DNA of 64,000 nucleotides, taken from Exilispira sp964581895 (GTDB lineage Bacteria; Spirochaetota; JAAYUW01). A program made the position numbers and the translations under genes. The notes beneath the pieces are model-generated. The model was not told the origin of the DNA, ran no database searches, and saw only the letters and a list, made by a program, of their open reading frames with translations. Where the stretch lies: positions 124,001 through 188,000 of the forward strand of contig CAZOPR010000004.1 of the NCBI GenBank assembly GCA_964581895.1, given 5' to 3'. This document shows, piece after piece, positions 16,638-26,218 of this stretch. Each line of letters opens with the position of its first letter. The first letter of the stretch is position 1.

Positions 16638-18068
16638 ATGGCTCAAAATGAAGGCTCTACAACTATAGTTATAAGCAAAAAGGCTTTTTTAACTTCTGTT
16701 ATTATACTTTTAATCCTAACATTTATAGCCGGAATTCTTACTCAAATAATCCCCCAGGGTCAATATCAAAGAGTTAAAACTATTGATGGAGAAAAGATAA
16801 TACCAGATTCATTTAATTCTATAAAGCAAAAACCACTTCCAATATATCACTGGTTTATAGCATGGTTTGAAGTTTTACTTTATGAAGGCAATTTTCTTGT
16901 TATATCTATAATAATTTTTATTTTGTTAATAGGTGTTTGTTTTGCAATTATCGATAAAACAGGAGTTTTGCAGCATATTATAAAAGTTTTATCAGATAGA
17001 TTTTCAAGGAACAAGATACTACTTGTTGCATTGATAAGCTTATTTTTCATGCTTTTAGGCTCAATGTTTGGTATTTTTGAAGAGATGCTTCCTTTGATTC
17101 CACTTATTTTGCTTTTATGTCAAAAATTTGGGTGGGACGAACAGATGGCTCTTGGGATGAGCCTTCTTGCAACTGGATTTGGATTTGCTGCTGCAATTTC
17201 AAATCCTTTTACTCTTGGCGTCGCACAAAAACTTGCAAACATTCCAGTATTTTCAGGCTTTGGTTTAAGATTAATAGTTTTTTTGGTAATATATTTTATG
17301 TTACTTATTTTTTTAGTTAACCATATGAAAAAGCTAAAAAGAACTGGCGTTAGCAATATTGAAAATCCCGATGAAAAAAAATCTTATTCTGATAATTCAA
17401 ATCAAGATAAAAATATTAAAAAAAGTGCAGTGTTTTTTACTTTGATGATGATAATAATGCTTATTTTTATAGTTCTTACTCTCTTTGTCAAAGCAATTTC
17501 AGGGTTATCTTTACCTTTAATAGCCCTTGTTTTTATAACAATAGCAATTGGAACAAGCATAATACAGAAAATACCTTTTAAGGAAGTATTAAAAACAGCT
17601 CTAAAAGGTTTTACTGGAATTGCTCCAGCAATCATACTTATCTTGCTTGCAATGGGTGTTAACCTTTTGATTAGAAAAGGAAATATTATAGATACGATTC
17701 TTTATTATGCATCAAATCAGATGAAAAAGGCTGGAAATTATGGTGTATCTTTGGGAATCTATTTTATAACTTTATTTTTAAACTTTTTTATAGGTTCAGC
17801 AAGTGCAAAGGCTTTTTTACTTATGCCTATTTTGACTCCTCTTGCAGATATTACTGGTATTTCAAGGCAGATTGCAGTATTAGCATTTCAATTTGGGGAT
17901 GGTTTTTCAAATGTTATATATCCAACAAATCCAGTTCTCTTGATAGGTCTTGCAATAAGTGGAGTAGCCTATCCAAAATGGTTCAAATTCACAATATTTT
18001 TACAAATACTTGTGCTTATTGTGACCTCTTTGTTTTTATTTTTGGCTGTTGCAATAGGGTATAGATAA
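16638..18068 (+). CDS. YfcC/DcuC-type membrane carrier (amino acid or C4-dicarboxylate)
   Basis: 476 residues with eleven to twelve helices. The segments AGILTQIIPQGQYQR (about 31-45), FGIFEEMLPLIPLI, MALGMSLLATGFGFAAAISNPFTLGVAQ (about 171-198) and the late SAKAFLLMPILTPLADITG and PTNPVLLIGLAISG are typical of the YfcC branch of the DcuC/ArsB superfamily. Members move basic amino acids or C4-dicarboxylates; which one is not evident. The soluble loop at about 236-258 (NIENPDEKKSYSDNSNQDKN) is polar and low in complexity. AAAGGA precedes the ATG. The final 40 bases of the gene are echoed just downstream. Confidence 0.8.
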   Translation: MAQNEGSTTIVISKKAFLTSVIILLILTFIAGILTQIIPQGQYQRVKTIDGEKIIPDSFNSIKQKPLPIYHWFIAWFEVLLYEGNFLVISIIIFILLIGVCFAIIDKTGVLQHIIKVLSDRFSRNKILLVALISLFFMLLGSMFGIFEEMLPLIPLILLLCQKFGWDEQMALGMSLLATGFGFAAAISNPFTLGVAQKLANIPVFSGFGLRLIVFLVIYFMLLIFLVNHMKKLKRTGVSNIENPDEKKSYSDNSNQDKNIKKSAVFFTLMMIIMLIFIVLTLFVKAISGLSLPLIALVFITIAIGTSIIQKIPFKEVLKTALKGFTGIAPAIILILLAMGVNLLIRKGNIIDTILYYASNQMKKAGNYGVSLGIYFITLFLNFFIGSASAKAFLLMPILTPLADITGISRQIAVLAFQFGDGFSNVIYPTNPVLLIGLAISGVAYPKWFKFTIFLQILVLIVTSLFLFLAVAIGYR

Positions 18069-18371
18069 AAATTTAATTTGATAAAAAACTTTCTTGTTCA
18101 TTTATTTTTGCATTTGTAATAGGTTATAGATAAAAATCTAACCTTTTAAGTTTCCATCTCTAACATAATACAGTTAATCTCTGTAAAAGGATAATGAAAA
18201 CAAATAACAATAAAAAAACTGTAAAGAAAATGAAAAAAGAAAAAAGCAAAAAAAACAAAAATAGGGAAAAAAAGTAAAAAAAAATATAATAAAGTATAAA
18301 AAAGTATTAAAATAAAAAATAGTAATGCTAAAATAATTAGGATTAAAAAAAAAGAAGAAAAGGAATAAGTT
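18069..18371. other. Intergenic region with a duplicated gene tail and a poly-A stretch
   Basis: The end of the carrier gene (18036-18075) recurs imperfectly at 18102-18140, including the last codons G-Y-R-stop. After that the DNA becomes an A-rich tract. A 27-codon ATG frame at 18194-18277 encodes an almost all Lys/Asn peptide after AAAAGG; it is probably chance in poly-A DNA. No terminator hairpin was recognised. Confidence 0.5.
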
Positions 18372-19469
18372 ATGATAGTTGCAGAAAATTTTGAAAGGAT
18401 AATTGAGAAGATTTCAGAGTTAGAAACAAAACTAAAAAGTCGTAGCTTTGATGTTAATAGAGAATCTTTTGATGGTTGTGAGGTTATTTTAGCAAGAAAA
18501 AAAGAGACTAAAAAACATCTAATATTACAAAGTGGACTTCATGGAATAGAAGGTTATGTAGGTTTTTCTATGATTTATCATTTTATTATGCATATGCTTG
18601 AAAATGATTCTGATTATAACTCTTTTGATTATACCTTTATAATAAATGCAAATCCATTTGGAGTTAAGAACAAAAGAAGGGTAAATGAGAATAATGTTGA
18701 TTTGAATAGAAACTTCCTTATAAAGGAGGAGGAGTTTATTAAATCAAAAGATGATTATTATTTAATAGATGAAGTTATAAATCCGAAGGAAAAGGTAAAA
18801 TCTTTTTATCTTTCATATTTAAAAACTATTTTTGGTATTTTAAGGCTTGTATTAAAGATTGGAACAGCAAAATTTAAACATACATTACTCTGTGGGCAAA
18901 GGTATAATCCCCACGGAGCTTATTATATGGGAGATGGCTTTCAAAAACAAACAGTATTTTTAAAAGAATTATATCAAAAACTATTTAAAGAGAAAGGTTT
19001 CGAAAATACTATTTTTATTGATTTGCATACTGGTTATGGACCTAGTAATCAGATGAGTATTGTGAATTCCTCTTTTATGAAAAATGAAAAACTTGCAAAA
19101 GGTTTATGTGAAAAATATCCTCTTGTTGTTCAATCAAATACTGAAAGTTTTTACGAAATGAAAGGTGATTTGATAGATTTTATCTATAAGAGTTATCCAG
19201 CAATAAACTATGCGACATCTTTTGAATTCGGAACTTTTGGTGATAGTACTTTTGCAGGTATAAAATCTATTATTGCTATTGTTCTTGAAAACCAATATTT
19301 TTACAATAACTTAGATGGAGAAACCAAAAAAGTTACTGAACTTGATAAATTAGGTAAAAAAATATTATCTTTCTATGAAATGGCATATTTTCCTAAAAAT
19401 AATAGATGGTGGAAGAAAGCTATTTTAGATTTTGAAAAGGGAATAAGTAGCATATTAAAAATAATTTAA
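18372..19469 (+). CDS. DUF2817 M14-like metallopeptidase
   Basis: 365 residues. The zinc carboxypeptidase-like pattern of DUF2817 is clear: LQSGLHGIEGYVG near residue 55 (His and Glu zinc ligands), NANPFGVKNKRRVNENNVDLNRNF near 97-118, IDLHTGYGP near 218 (third ligand His) and a C-terminal FEFGTFG near 285 for the catalytic Glu. Enzymes of this fold remove or deacylate terminal groups; the substrate is unknown. The middle (150-190) is longer than the core fold. AAAGGA precedes the ATG. No signal peptide, so probably cytoplasmic. Confidence 0.78.
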   Translation: MIVAENFERIIEKISELETKLKSRSFDVNRESFDGCEVILARKKETKKHLILQSGLHGIEGYVGFSMIYHFIMHMLENDSDYNSFDYTFIINANPFGVKNKRRVNENNVDLNRNFLIKEEEFIKSKDDYYLIDEVINPKEKVKSFYLSYLKTIFGILRLVLKIGTAKFKHTLLCGQRYNPHGAYYMGDGFQKQTVFLKELYQKLFKEKGFENTIFIDLHTGYGPSNQMSIVNSSFMKNEKLAKGLCEKYPLVVQSNTESFYEMKGDLIDFIYKSYPAINYATSFEFGTFGDSTFAGIKSIIAIVLENQYFYNNLDGETKKVTELDKLGKKILSFYEMAYFPKNNRWWKKAILDFEKGISSILKII

Positions 19470-19689
19470 TCTTTTTTACTCTATAATTTATATAAAAAAT
19501 ACTTTATTTTAAATCAAACAAAAAAAAATTTAAGCCTATTTGCTATAACTTTTTTATTTTTATGTTTAAAGAAAAAACCAAATAGTAAAATTAAATTAAT
19601 TGATATAAAAATTAGAATTTTTTAGGATTTATGTTATTATAATAAGGAAGAAAAATTTTTGAAAAATTTATATAAATTTAAAGGTATTT

Positions 19690-19941
19690 ATGGAAATTAT
19701 AAATAATATCATTAAAAATACCAAAGATGGTTTTGATATTTTGCTTAATTCACTAAAAAAGCCAATTTTTATTTTAAAAGATGAAATATGAATTGATTGC
19801 AATGATGAAGTTTATAATTTACTTAATTATTCAAAATACGAAATAATTAACAGATCTTTTTTAAAGTTATTTACATCGTATCAAGATGAGAAGAGAAAAA
19901 CAGAGGAAATTTTAAGAAAAAATATTGAAGAAATAAAAAAT
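19690..19941 (+). pseudogene. Severed N-terminal PAS segment of the histidine kinase (in-frame TGA)
   Basis: An ATG at 19690 preceded by AAAGG opens a frame that is the same as the kinase frame at 19942. After 33 codons it meets TGA at 19789-19791, then runs open again into the kinase. The translation around the stop (PIFILKDEI, stop, IDCNDEVYNLLNYSKYE) is a PAS domain core. The original gene therefore most likely began here and lost its first PAS domain by a nonsense change. TGA is a normal stop elsewhere in the window, so readthrough is not the default reading. Confidence 0.7.
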
Positions 19942-22900
19942 ATGAAGAAAATGAAAAATATGAAAAATATGAAAAATATGAAAAAAGATGAAGTAATTTT
20001 ACTAAAAAACAAAATAAAAGAATTGGAAAGTAAAGTAATAGAGCTTGAAAACAAATCAAAAGATCTTGAAGTTAGAGCAAAAGAGCTTGAAGATAAATCT
20101 AAAGAAGTTGAAAAGTGGAATAAAACAATATTTGAAAATTCTCAAGATATGATTGTAATTCATGACTTAAATGGAAATATTTTAGATATCAATGAGATTA
20201 CATATAAAAAATTAGGTTTTGATTCGAAAGAGCAGTTTTTTAATAAAATAAAAAATGTACTTGATGCTATAGCTGCAGAAGAAAGAGAAAAAGCTATCAA
20301 AAACATGTCTCAAGTTATTCTTAAAGGTTTTATTGGAGGAAATGAATATCAAATATATAACAGATATGGTGAAAAATTATTTTTTGAAGAATATACTTCC
20401 CTAATTTATGATTTAAATAATAAACCTTATGCTTTTCTAAGTGTTATTAGAGACATAACAGATAAAAAAAAGATTGAGCAAGAATTGATTAATCAAAAAA
20501 AACAGCTTTTTGATATAATAGAATACACTCCTGACCCTACTTTAGTCATTGATGCAAATGGTGTAGTCATAGCATTTAACAGAGCAATGGAAAGACTAAG
20601 TGGTGTAAAAGCTAAAGATATTATTGGGAAAGGAAATTATGAATATTCAATTCCATTCTTTGGTGAAAGAAGACCTATCTTGATTGATTTGGCATTGAAA
20701 TATTCTACAGAGTCAATACCAAAAGAATATACATACATTAAAAAAGAAGGGGATACTTTAATTGCTGAAAGTACTATAAACAATTTTAAAGGTAAGAGAG
20801 CTTACTTATGGGGTAAAGCTGCTCCTTTATATGATAAGGATGGAAAAGTAATTGGAGCAATAGAAACTATACGAGATATTACAGATCAAAAATCAAGTGA
20901 ATTAGCCTTGAAAGAATTAAGTGATAGACTAAACACTATTATAGAAGCAGCAAATGTTGCTACTTGGGAATGGAATGTTCAAACGGGTGAGACAGTTTTC
21001 AATGAGAAATGGGCTAATATTTTAGGATACACACTTGATGAATTAAAACCAATATCCTTAAAAACCTGGGAAAGTTTAACTCATCCAGATGACTTAGAAA
21101 AGGTATATATAGCACTAGAAGAACATTTTAAAGGTAAATCTTCACAATATGAATGCGAATTTAGAATGAAGCATAAAAATGGGAAATGGATCTGGATATT
21201 AAGTAAAGGAATGGTTGTAAAATGGGCTGATGACGGTAAACCTCTTTTGATGTATGGAACTCATACCGATATAACCAGGTTAAAGGAAGTGGAAAAAGCT
21301 TTAATCGAATCAAGACAATTTATTAATAATGTATTGGATACCATACCTGTTAGAGTATTTTGGAAAGATAAAAGTTTAAGATATTTAGGTTGCAATAAAC
21401 CTTTTGCAATGGATGCTGGTTTTAATAGTCCAGAAGAATTGATAGGAAAAAACGATTATGAAATGGGATGGAAAGAACAAGCAGAACTTTATAGATCTGA
21501 TGATAAAAATATAATAGAAACAGGAATTTCTAAAATTGGTTATGAAGAGCCACAAACAACCCCAGAGGGGAAAATCATATGGCTTAGAACAAGTAAGTTT
21601 CCACTTAAGGATAATGAAGGAAATATTATTGGAGTTTTAGGTACTTATGAAGATATAACAGAAAAAAAAATGGCTGAAGAGCTTTTGAAAGAAAGTGAAG
21701 AAAAATTTAGGATTTTAGCTAATATGAGCCCAACCTCTATTTTATTATACCAAGATGATAAATGGATATATGCAAATCCTGCTTCCCAAAAGCTTTCAGA
21801 ATATGATGAGAAAGAAATTTTGAATATGAATTTTTGGGACTTTGTTCATCCTCTTGATAAAGATTTGGTTATTGAAAGAGGGAAAAGAAGACAAAGAGGA
21901 GAAAAAGTTCCTGATGATTATGAATTTAGAATTATATCAAAATCTGGTAAAATAAAATGGGTTCATATTTATGGATCAAGTATAATTTACAATGGAAAAC
22001 CAGCTGCAATAATAAGTGTTCTCGATATCACAGAACGTAAAAATGCAGAAGAAGCTTTATTAGAAGAAAAAGAAAAACTAAATATTACATTACAAAGTAT
22101 TGGTGATGGAGTTATTGCAACAGATAAAGATGGTAAAATTATTCTTATTAATAAAGCAGCCCAAAATTTAACCGGCTATGAGGCTTTTGAAGCACTTGAT
22201 AGAAATTTTTCTGAAATTTCTAAACTTTTTGATGAAAATGAAGAAGAAATTTTGACAAATCCAGTTGAAATAGTATTAAAAACAGGTGATGTTTATGAAC
22301 TGCCAAGATATTCTACTTTGATTTCAAAAGATGGGACAAAAAGAATTATAAATGATAGTGCAGCTCCAATAAAAGATTCATCTGGTAATATTTTTGGAGT
22401 AGTTCTTGTATTTAGGGATGTTACAGAGAAAATGAAGTTGATGGAGCAGATTCAAAATGCCCAAAAGCTTGAATCAATTGGATTACTTGCAGCTGGAATA
22501 GCCCATGATTTTAATAATATACTTGTAGGAATTTATGGGAATATAAATCTTGCAATGGAATGTAGTTTCGATGAAAATGTAAAAGAACTATTGAAAAATT
22601 CTGTTGAATCTATTGAAAGGGCAAAAGCTCTAACAAATCAACTTCTAACATTTTCAAAAGGTGGAGAACCAGCTAAAAAATTACAGTCTATTGTTCCATT
22701 ATTAAAAAATGTAACTCAGTTTGTCATTAGTGGTTCTAAAGTAAAAGATGAATTTGATATTGCTGAAAATCTATATAATGCTGAGTTTGACTATAATCAA
22801 ATTTCACAGGTCATAGAAAACATTATTATAAATGCGATTCAAGCTATGCCTGATGGAGGCTTAGTAAAGATAAGTGCTAAAAATTTTTCATTTAAAGATA

Positions 22901-23697
22901 AATTTAATGATAAAAATGTTTCATTTAATGATAATAATGTTTCATCTGATATTAAAAGTATTTCTATCGATGCTGATAATTTTCAAAATGATGAAAAGAT
23001 TAAATATAAATTAAAAGATCAAAATATTACTCTTGAAAATAATCAAAATCTTTTAAGTGGCGATTATATAAAAATTTCTATATCTGATACTGGGCATGGT
23101 ATTTCTAAAGAGATTTTACCTAAAATATTTGATCCTTTTTTTACAACAAAAGAAAAGGGAAATGGTCTTGGCCTTTCTATTTGCCATTCCATTATCACAA
23201 AACATCAAGGTTTTATAGATGTCGAATCTGAAGAAGAAAAAGGCACAACCTTCCATATCTACCTTCCAGCAAAGAAAGAGAAAATTATTAAAGAGACTAA
23301 AAAAGAAGAAAAAAAGGTACTGAAAAGTGGTAGAGCTTTAATATTGGATGATGAAGAGGTTATTCAAAAAGTATTGGCAAAAATTTTAAATCATATTGGA
23401 TTTGAATCTATCGCAGTTTCGGATGGAGAAGAAGCAGTTGAAATTTTTAAGAAAGAAAAAGATAAAGGGAATAATTTTGATCTTTTGATTTTCGATATGA
23501 CAATAAAAGGCGGTATGGGAGGAGATAAAGCGATTGAGCAGATTAGGAAAATAGATTCTAATGTTATTTCTTTTGTAATGAGTGGATATACCGATGGACC
23601 TATTTTTTCTGACCCTAATAAATTTGGCTTTAACGAAGTTATCTATAAACCTTTTACAATAGACGATATAAAGCAATTATTGGTAAAATATTTTTAA
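19942..23697 (+). CDS. Multi-PAS hybrid histidine kinase with C-terminal receiver
   Basis: 1251 residues from the ATG at 19942, with no membrane segment. Order: a coiled coil (about 1-60) opened by a run of MKN repeats; six PAS domains at about 62-180, 190-310, 325-450, 452-575, 582-705 and 715-835, each ending in a D-I/V-T-(E/D) motif; a HisKA-like dimerisation helix with the H-box AGIAHDFNN (His near 855); an ATPase domain with ENIIINAIQAMPDGG (near 956), DTGHGIS (near 1050) and GNGLGLSICHS (near 1073); and a receiver from about 1130 with Asp near 1184. A repeat-built insert of about 60 residues interrupts the ATPase domain after the N-box. The true start was probably 19690, but a TGA intervenes. 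No ribosome site precedes 19942. Confidence 0.85.
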   Translation: MKKMKNMKNMKNMKKDEVILLKNKIKELESKVIELENKSKDLEVRAKELEDKSKEVEKWNKTIFENSQDMIVIHDLNGNILDINEITYKKLGFDSKEQFFNKIKNVLDAIAAEEREKAIKNMSQVILKGFIGGNEYQIYNRYGEKLFFEEYTSLIYDLNNKPYAFLSVIRDITDKKKIEQELINQKKQLFDIIEYTPDPTLVIDANGVVIAFNRAMERLSGVKAKDIIGKGNYEYSIPFFGERRPILIDLALKYSTESIPKEYTYIKKEGDTLIAESTINNFKGKRAYLWGKAAPLYDKDGKVIGAIETIRDITDQKSSELALKELSDRLNTIIEAANVATWEWNVQTGETVFNEKWANILGYTLDELKPISLKTWESLTHPDDLEKVYIALEEHFKGKSSQYECEFRMKHKNGKWIWILSKGMVVKWADDGKPLLMYGTHTDITRLKEVEKALIESRQFINNVLDTIPVRVFWKDKSLRYLGCNKPFAMDAGFNSPEELIGKNDYEMGWKEQAELYRSDDKNIIETGISKIGYEEPQTTPEGKIIWLRTSKFPLKDNEGNIIGVLGTYEDITEKKMAEELLKESEEKFRILANMSPTSILLYQDDKWIYANPASQKLSEYDEKEILNMNFWDFVHPLDKDLVIERGKRRQRGEKVPDDYEFRIISKSGKIKWVHIYGSSIIYNGKPAAIISVLDITERKNAEEALLEEKEKLNITLQSIGDGVIATDKDGKIILINKAAQNLTGYEAFEALDRNFSEISKLFDENEEEILTNPVEIVLKTGDVYELPRYSTLISKDGTKRIINDSAAPIKDSSGNIFGVVLVFRDVTEKMKLMEQIQNAQKLESIGLLAAGIAHDFNNILVGIYGNINLAMECSFDENVKELLKNSVESIERAKALTNQLLTFSKGGEPAKKLQSIVPLLKNVTQFVISGSKVKDEFDIAENLYNAEFDYNQISQVIENIIINAIQAMPDGGLVKISAKNFSFKDKFNDKNVSFNDNNVSSDIKSISIDADNFQNDEKIKYKLKDQNITLENNQNLLSGDYIKISISDTGHGISKEILPKIFDPFFTTKEKGNGLGLSICHSIITKHQGFIDVESEEEKGTTFHIYLPAKKEKIIKETKKEEKKVLKSGRALILDDEEVIQKVLAKILNHIGFESIAVSDGEEAVEIFKKEKDKGNNFDLLIFDMTIKGGMGGDKAIEQIRKIDSNVISFVMSGYTDGPIFSDPNKFGFNEVIYKPFTIDDIKQLLVKYF

Positions 23698-23720
23698 GGA
23701 AAATTTAAAAGGAGAGAAAA

Positions 23721-24641
23721 ATGAAAAAAATTAATTTAATTACCCTTTTTTGTTCTTTCTTATTTTTCTTCTTAATATTAGCTGCACAAACGATATGATC
23801 AACAATATTAGTTTTGATATCAACTATATTGCGGTTGATTTTGATTATAATGGTCATGCAAAAGAGGATGTAATATATATATCAAATGGAAGAAGACTTC
23901 ATTATTGAAAGTTATAAAACTGATGGAGAATATAGTTATGAAGTCTATTCTTTTGAAGATATAGGGGAAGATAAAGATCATGATTCTATTATTAGTGAAG
24001 GTTGGGTTTTAGTTAATGGATCTAAAGGTAATTATAATTATGATTTAGAAAATCTTTTATTGACTATTAACTATTCACAAGTTTTTGGTGATGATCCTTC
24101 TACCCCTCAAAGTAACTATGTATGGTACAATATAGTAACGAATACTTCGGACCAATATTTTGATCCTGATAAAATCATAAAAGAATCTTATAATTGCATC
24201 TTTTTTCAACATAAAATGATAGATGATGTTTTTCTTTTTCAATCAGAAAAAGTATATATGAAAGAATCAAATCTATATTACGCTGATAATAGAATTAAAA
24301 ATGAAACCTTGACTTACGATTTTAGCAAAATTAATGCTATTGAATTAACTAATATCTATTTTATAAAAGATAAAGACAATAATATCCTTAGTGGAGAAAA
24401 AAGCTTAGCAGTATTTGATATATATAAGTACTATCCTACTGAAGCTTTATTTGAAAATGGAGATACTATTTCTTTTTATTATCAAAGTGCAGATTATACA
24501 TATTATGATTGGTCTAATAATTCATGGGAACTTAACAATGAAATAACTGAAAAATATTATATGTGTTTAGGGACTTTTGTTACATCGAAAGATAAAAATG
24601 TAGTATATAAGATTGATGAGTATTATTACAGAAATAAATAG
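23721..24641 (+). pseudogene. Frameshifted lipoprotein gene of unknown function
   Basis: A good AAGGAGAG site precedes the ATG at 23721, which opens a signal peptide (MKKINLITLF, LILA). That frame hits TGA at 23796. A second frame starting at TGC 23783 continues as a lipidated mature end (CTNDMINNISFDINY and on) to TGA at 23906. A third stretch, in the first frame again, runs as 251 residues from 23886 to 24641. The pieces join sensibly if two frameshifts are corrected, one near 23780 and one in the (AT)5 run at 23873-23882. The long part is rich in Tyr, Asp and Ser and matches no family I recognise. It is downstream of the kinase by 23 bases. Confidence 0.7.
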
Positions 24642-24661
24642 AAAAAGTATATTTATTATAA

Positions 24662-25626
24662 TTACTCAAAAATTATATAGTATCTTACTGCGGCAGTATA
24701 AGTTTTGCTTGTATCCAATCCTGCAAAAATAGTTAATAAAAAATCATTTTTAGAAGGCAATGTTACTGTAACTGTCCAGTCAATCCTATTTTTATTATTT
24801 GTAATATTATATGTTGGTTTAGGAAGGTCAATATTACCGCTTCTATACTGAATTCTTGAAGTAAGTTTAATATTAGAGACAGGTGTACTTATTATAACAT
24901 CAAAAACATTTTTATTTGTTTTTATAAGTTTATATTTATGGGATTCCATATTTAATCCAAGCTTAAAAAATATTGGCCAAACTCTTGGTAGATTTAAAAA
25001 ATACTCTGTATCAGCTGGGTTGTTTAATAATTGCCACTGGGTTTCTTGCGGGAAATGGGTATAAATCAAATCTTTTGGATCTGGGCAGAAATAAAATTCT
25101 TCATATCTTTTTACAAAATTCCTATTTTTATCTATATAACTATAAACTTTTGCATAACCAAAAAGGTAACAGATTTAATATTTGTAATATCCGCCATCTG
25201 CTTAAATAAAGACGAATAACCACTATAAACACCCATCTTTTTTTCAAATGCAGTTTTAGCATCATAAGTTGAAATTTCACCAGAAAAATAACCTTCGACA
25301 ATATAGGCAATATTATTTTTAATCCATATCCATATCGCTCTAGCTTTTTCTATATCATTTTTAGCTGGTTTTATAAGGTAATTTGTGAGTGCAAAAATAT
25401 CTTTTGCATAAAATTCCGGCACATTTTTTGCATAATCATCAATATGTTTTAATGATTCAATATTTATTTTTTTATAACTGTAATTATTGGAAAAATAAGA
25501 TTGCTAAAAACTAGCAAAATTTATATCTGATTTAAACGACAAAAGATTTATAGATAAGGTAATGATAAAAAAAGTTAGAAAAAATAATTAAAATTTTTGT
25601 TTTTTGTAAGTTAGATTTTTATTCAT
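24662..25626 (-). pseudogene. Decayed transglutaminase-like (kyphoscoliosis-type) peptidase
   Basis: Reading leftwards from an ATG at 25626, a signal-peptide-like start is broken by TAA at codon 13 and later by TAG, and then the domain continues: VPEFYAKDIFALTNYL, ARAIWIWIKNNIAYIVEGYFSG, and KMGVYSGYSSLFKQM. In this family the last segment should read G-V-C; the catalytic Cys is Tyr here. A frameshift in the A5 run at 25160-25164 moves the frame from FLVMQKF to GYAKVYSY. The segment that should carry the catalytic HAWN and Asp motifs is missing before CPDPKDLIYTHFPQETQWQLL. The C-terminal 135 residues are intact. Non-functional beyond doubt as a peptidase. Confidence 0.8.
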
Positions 25627-25642
25627 AATACTTTAATTAAAA

Positions 25643-25975
25643 TTAAAATTTTCTTTCTAAAAAGCTTTTTAACTTGACCCTTATAAACTCTTCTGGAATT
25701 ATTCCAGTGGATATGTTATTTATATTATATACTCTACAAGAGTAATTAAAACCTTCTGGTTTCTTATCGGTATATATATCTATTCCATCAATAAGAATTG
25801 TTGGAGAACCTTGAAAGTTTAGGTTTTTGGCTAGATTAAAATCATTAACATTGATAATCTCAAATTTATTTCTATCAATTTTAAGCTCATCGATTACTTT
25901 CAAAAGATTTTCCACAGTATTTTTTGAATTCGGACAACCTTCAAAATATTGAAATTGAATCTTAGTTATTTGCAT
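25643..25975 (-). CDS. Thioredoxin-fold protein of the DF/(seleno)protein type
   Basis: 110 residues. IQFQYFEGCPNSKNTVENLL begins a thioredoxin-like fold with a single Cys in the GCP motif; GSPTILIDGIDIY is the cis-Pro strand, and SCRVY followed by STGIIPEEFIR closes the domain. Relatives often carry selenocysteine or a second Cys after the CP; here the residue pattern is C-P-N-S, so no redox pair is present at that site. Function is unknown in the family. The gene follows PspC by about 30 bases on the same strand but its ribosome site is weak. Confidence 0.6.
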   Translation of the reverse strand: MQITKIQFQYFEGCPNSKNTVENLLKVIDELKIDRNKFEIINVNDFNLAKNLNFQGSPTILIDGIDIYTDKKPEGFNYSCRVYNINNISTGIIPEEFIRVKLKSFLERKF

Positions 25976-26005
25976 TAAAAACCCGAACCATAAAATTAAA
26001 TAATT

Positions 26006-26197
26006 TTAATCTGGTTTTTCTGGGACAATAAATATAGCGACAATATATGTTATAACCCCAGGGATTAGACCAGTTATAACGCATAAAAAAACAGCTAACA
26101 AGCGGATTATAACTGGATCTATATTAACCATGTCACCAATGCCGCCACATATACCTGCTATTACTCTATTTGTTTTTGATCTAAAAAGTTGTTTCAC
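26006..26197 (-). CDS. PspC domain membrane protein
   Basis: 63 residues, the minimal PspC domain: FRSKTNRVIAGICGGIGDMVNIDPVIIRLLAVFL followed by a second helix and a short charged tail. PspC proteins act in envelope stress responses, but stand-alone short forms are widespread and their partners are often unknown. The start is GTG at 26197 with AAGGA nine bases upstream; no nearer ATG exists. No pspA or pspB is nearby. It lies beyond a long inverted repeat from the rnf genes. Confidence 0.85.
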   Translation of the reverse strand: MKQLFRSKTNRVIAGICGGIGDMVNIDPVIIRLLAVFLCVITGLIPGVITYIVAIFIVPEKPD

Positions 26198-26218
26198 TTG
26201 TTAATTCCTTAATTTTTT

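Noticed and set aside
18194..18277. Small lysine-rich protein gene
   Set aside because: 27 codons almost only Lys and Asn in poly-A DNA; the ribosome-site match is expected by chance there.
19789..19791. TGA read as tryptophan or selenocysteine (recoded genetic code)
   Set aside because: Several genes here end properly in TGA, including tight ATGA overlaps in the acd-etfB-etfA and FAD oxidoreductase operons and the Rrf2 gene; TGG is used for Trp throughout, and no SECIS-like hairpin was recognised after the codon.
25643..25975. Selenoprotein with in-frame TGA in the DF-type thioredoxin protein
   Set aside because: The frame is uninterrupted and the site after the CP motif is an ordinary codon.
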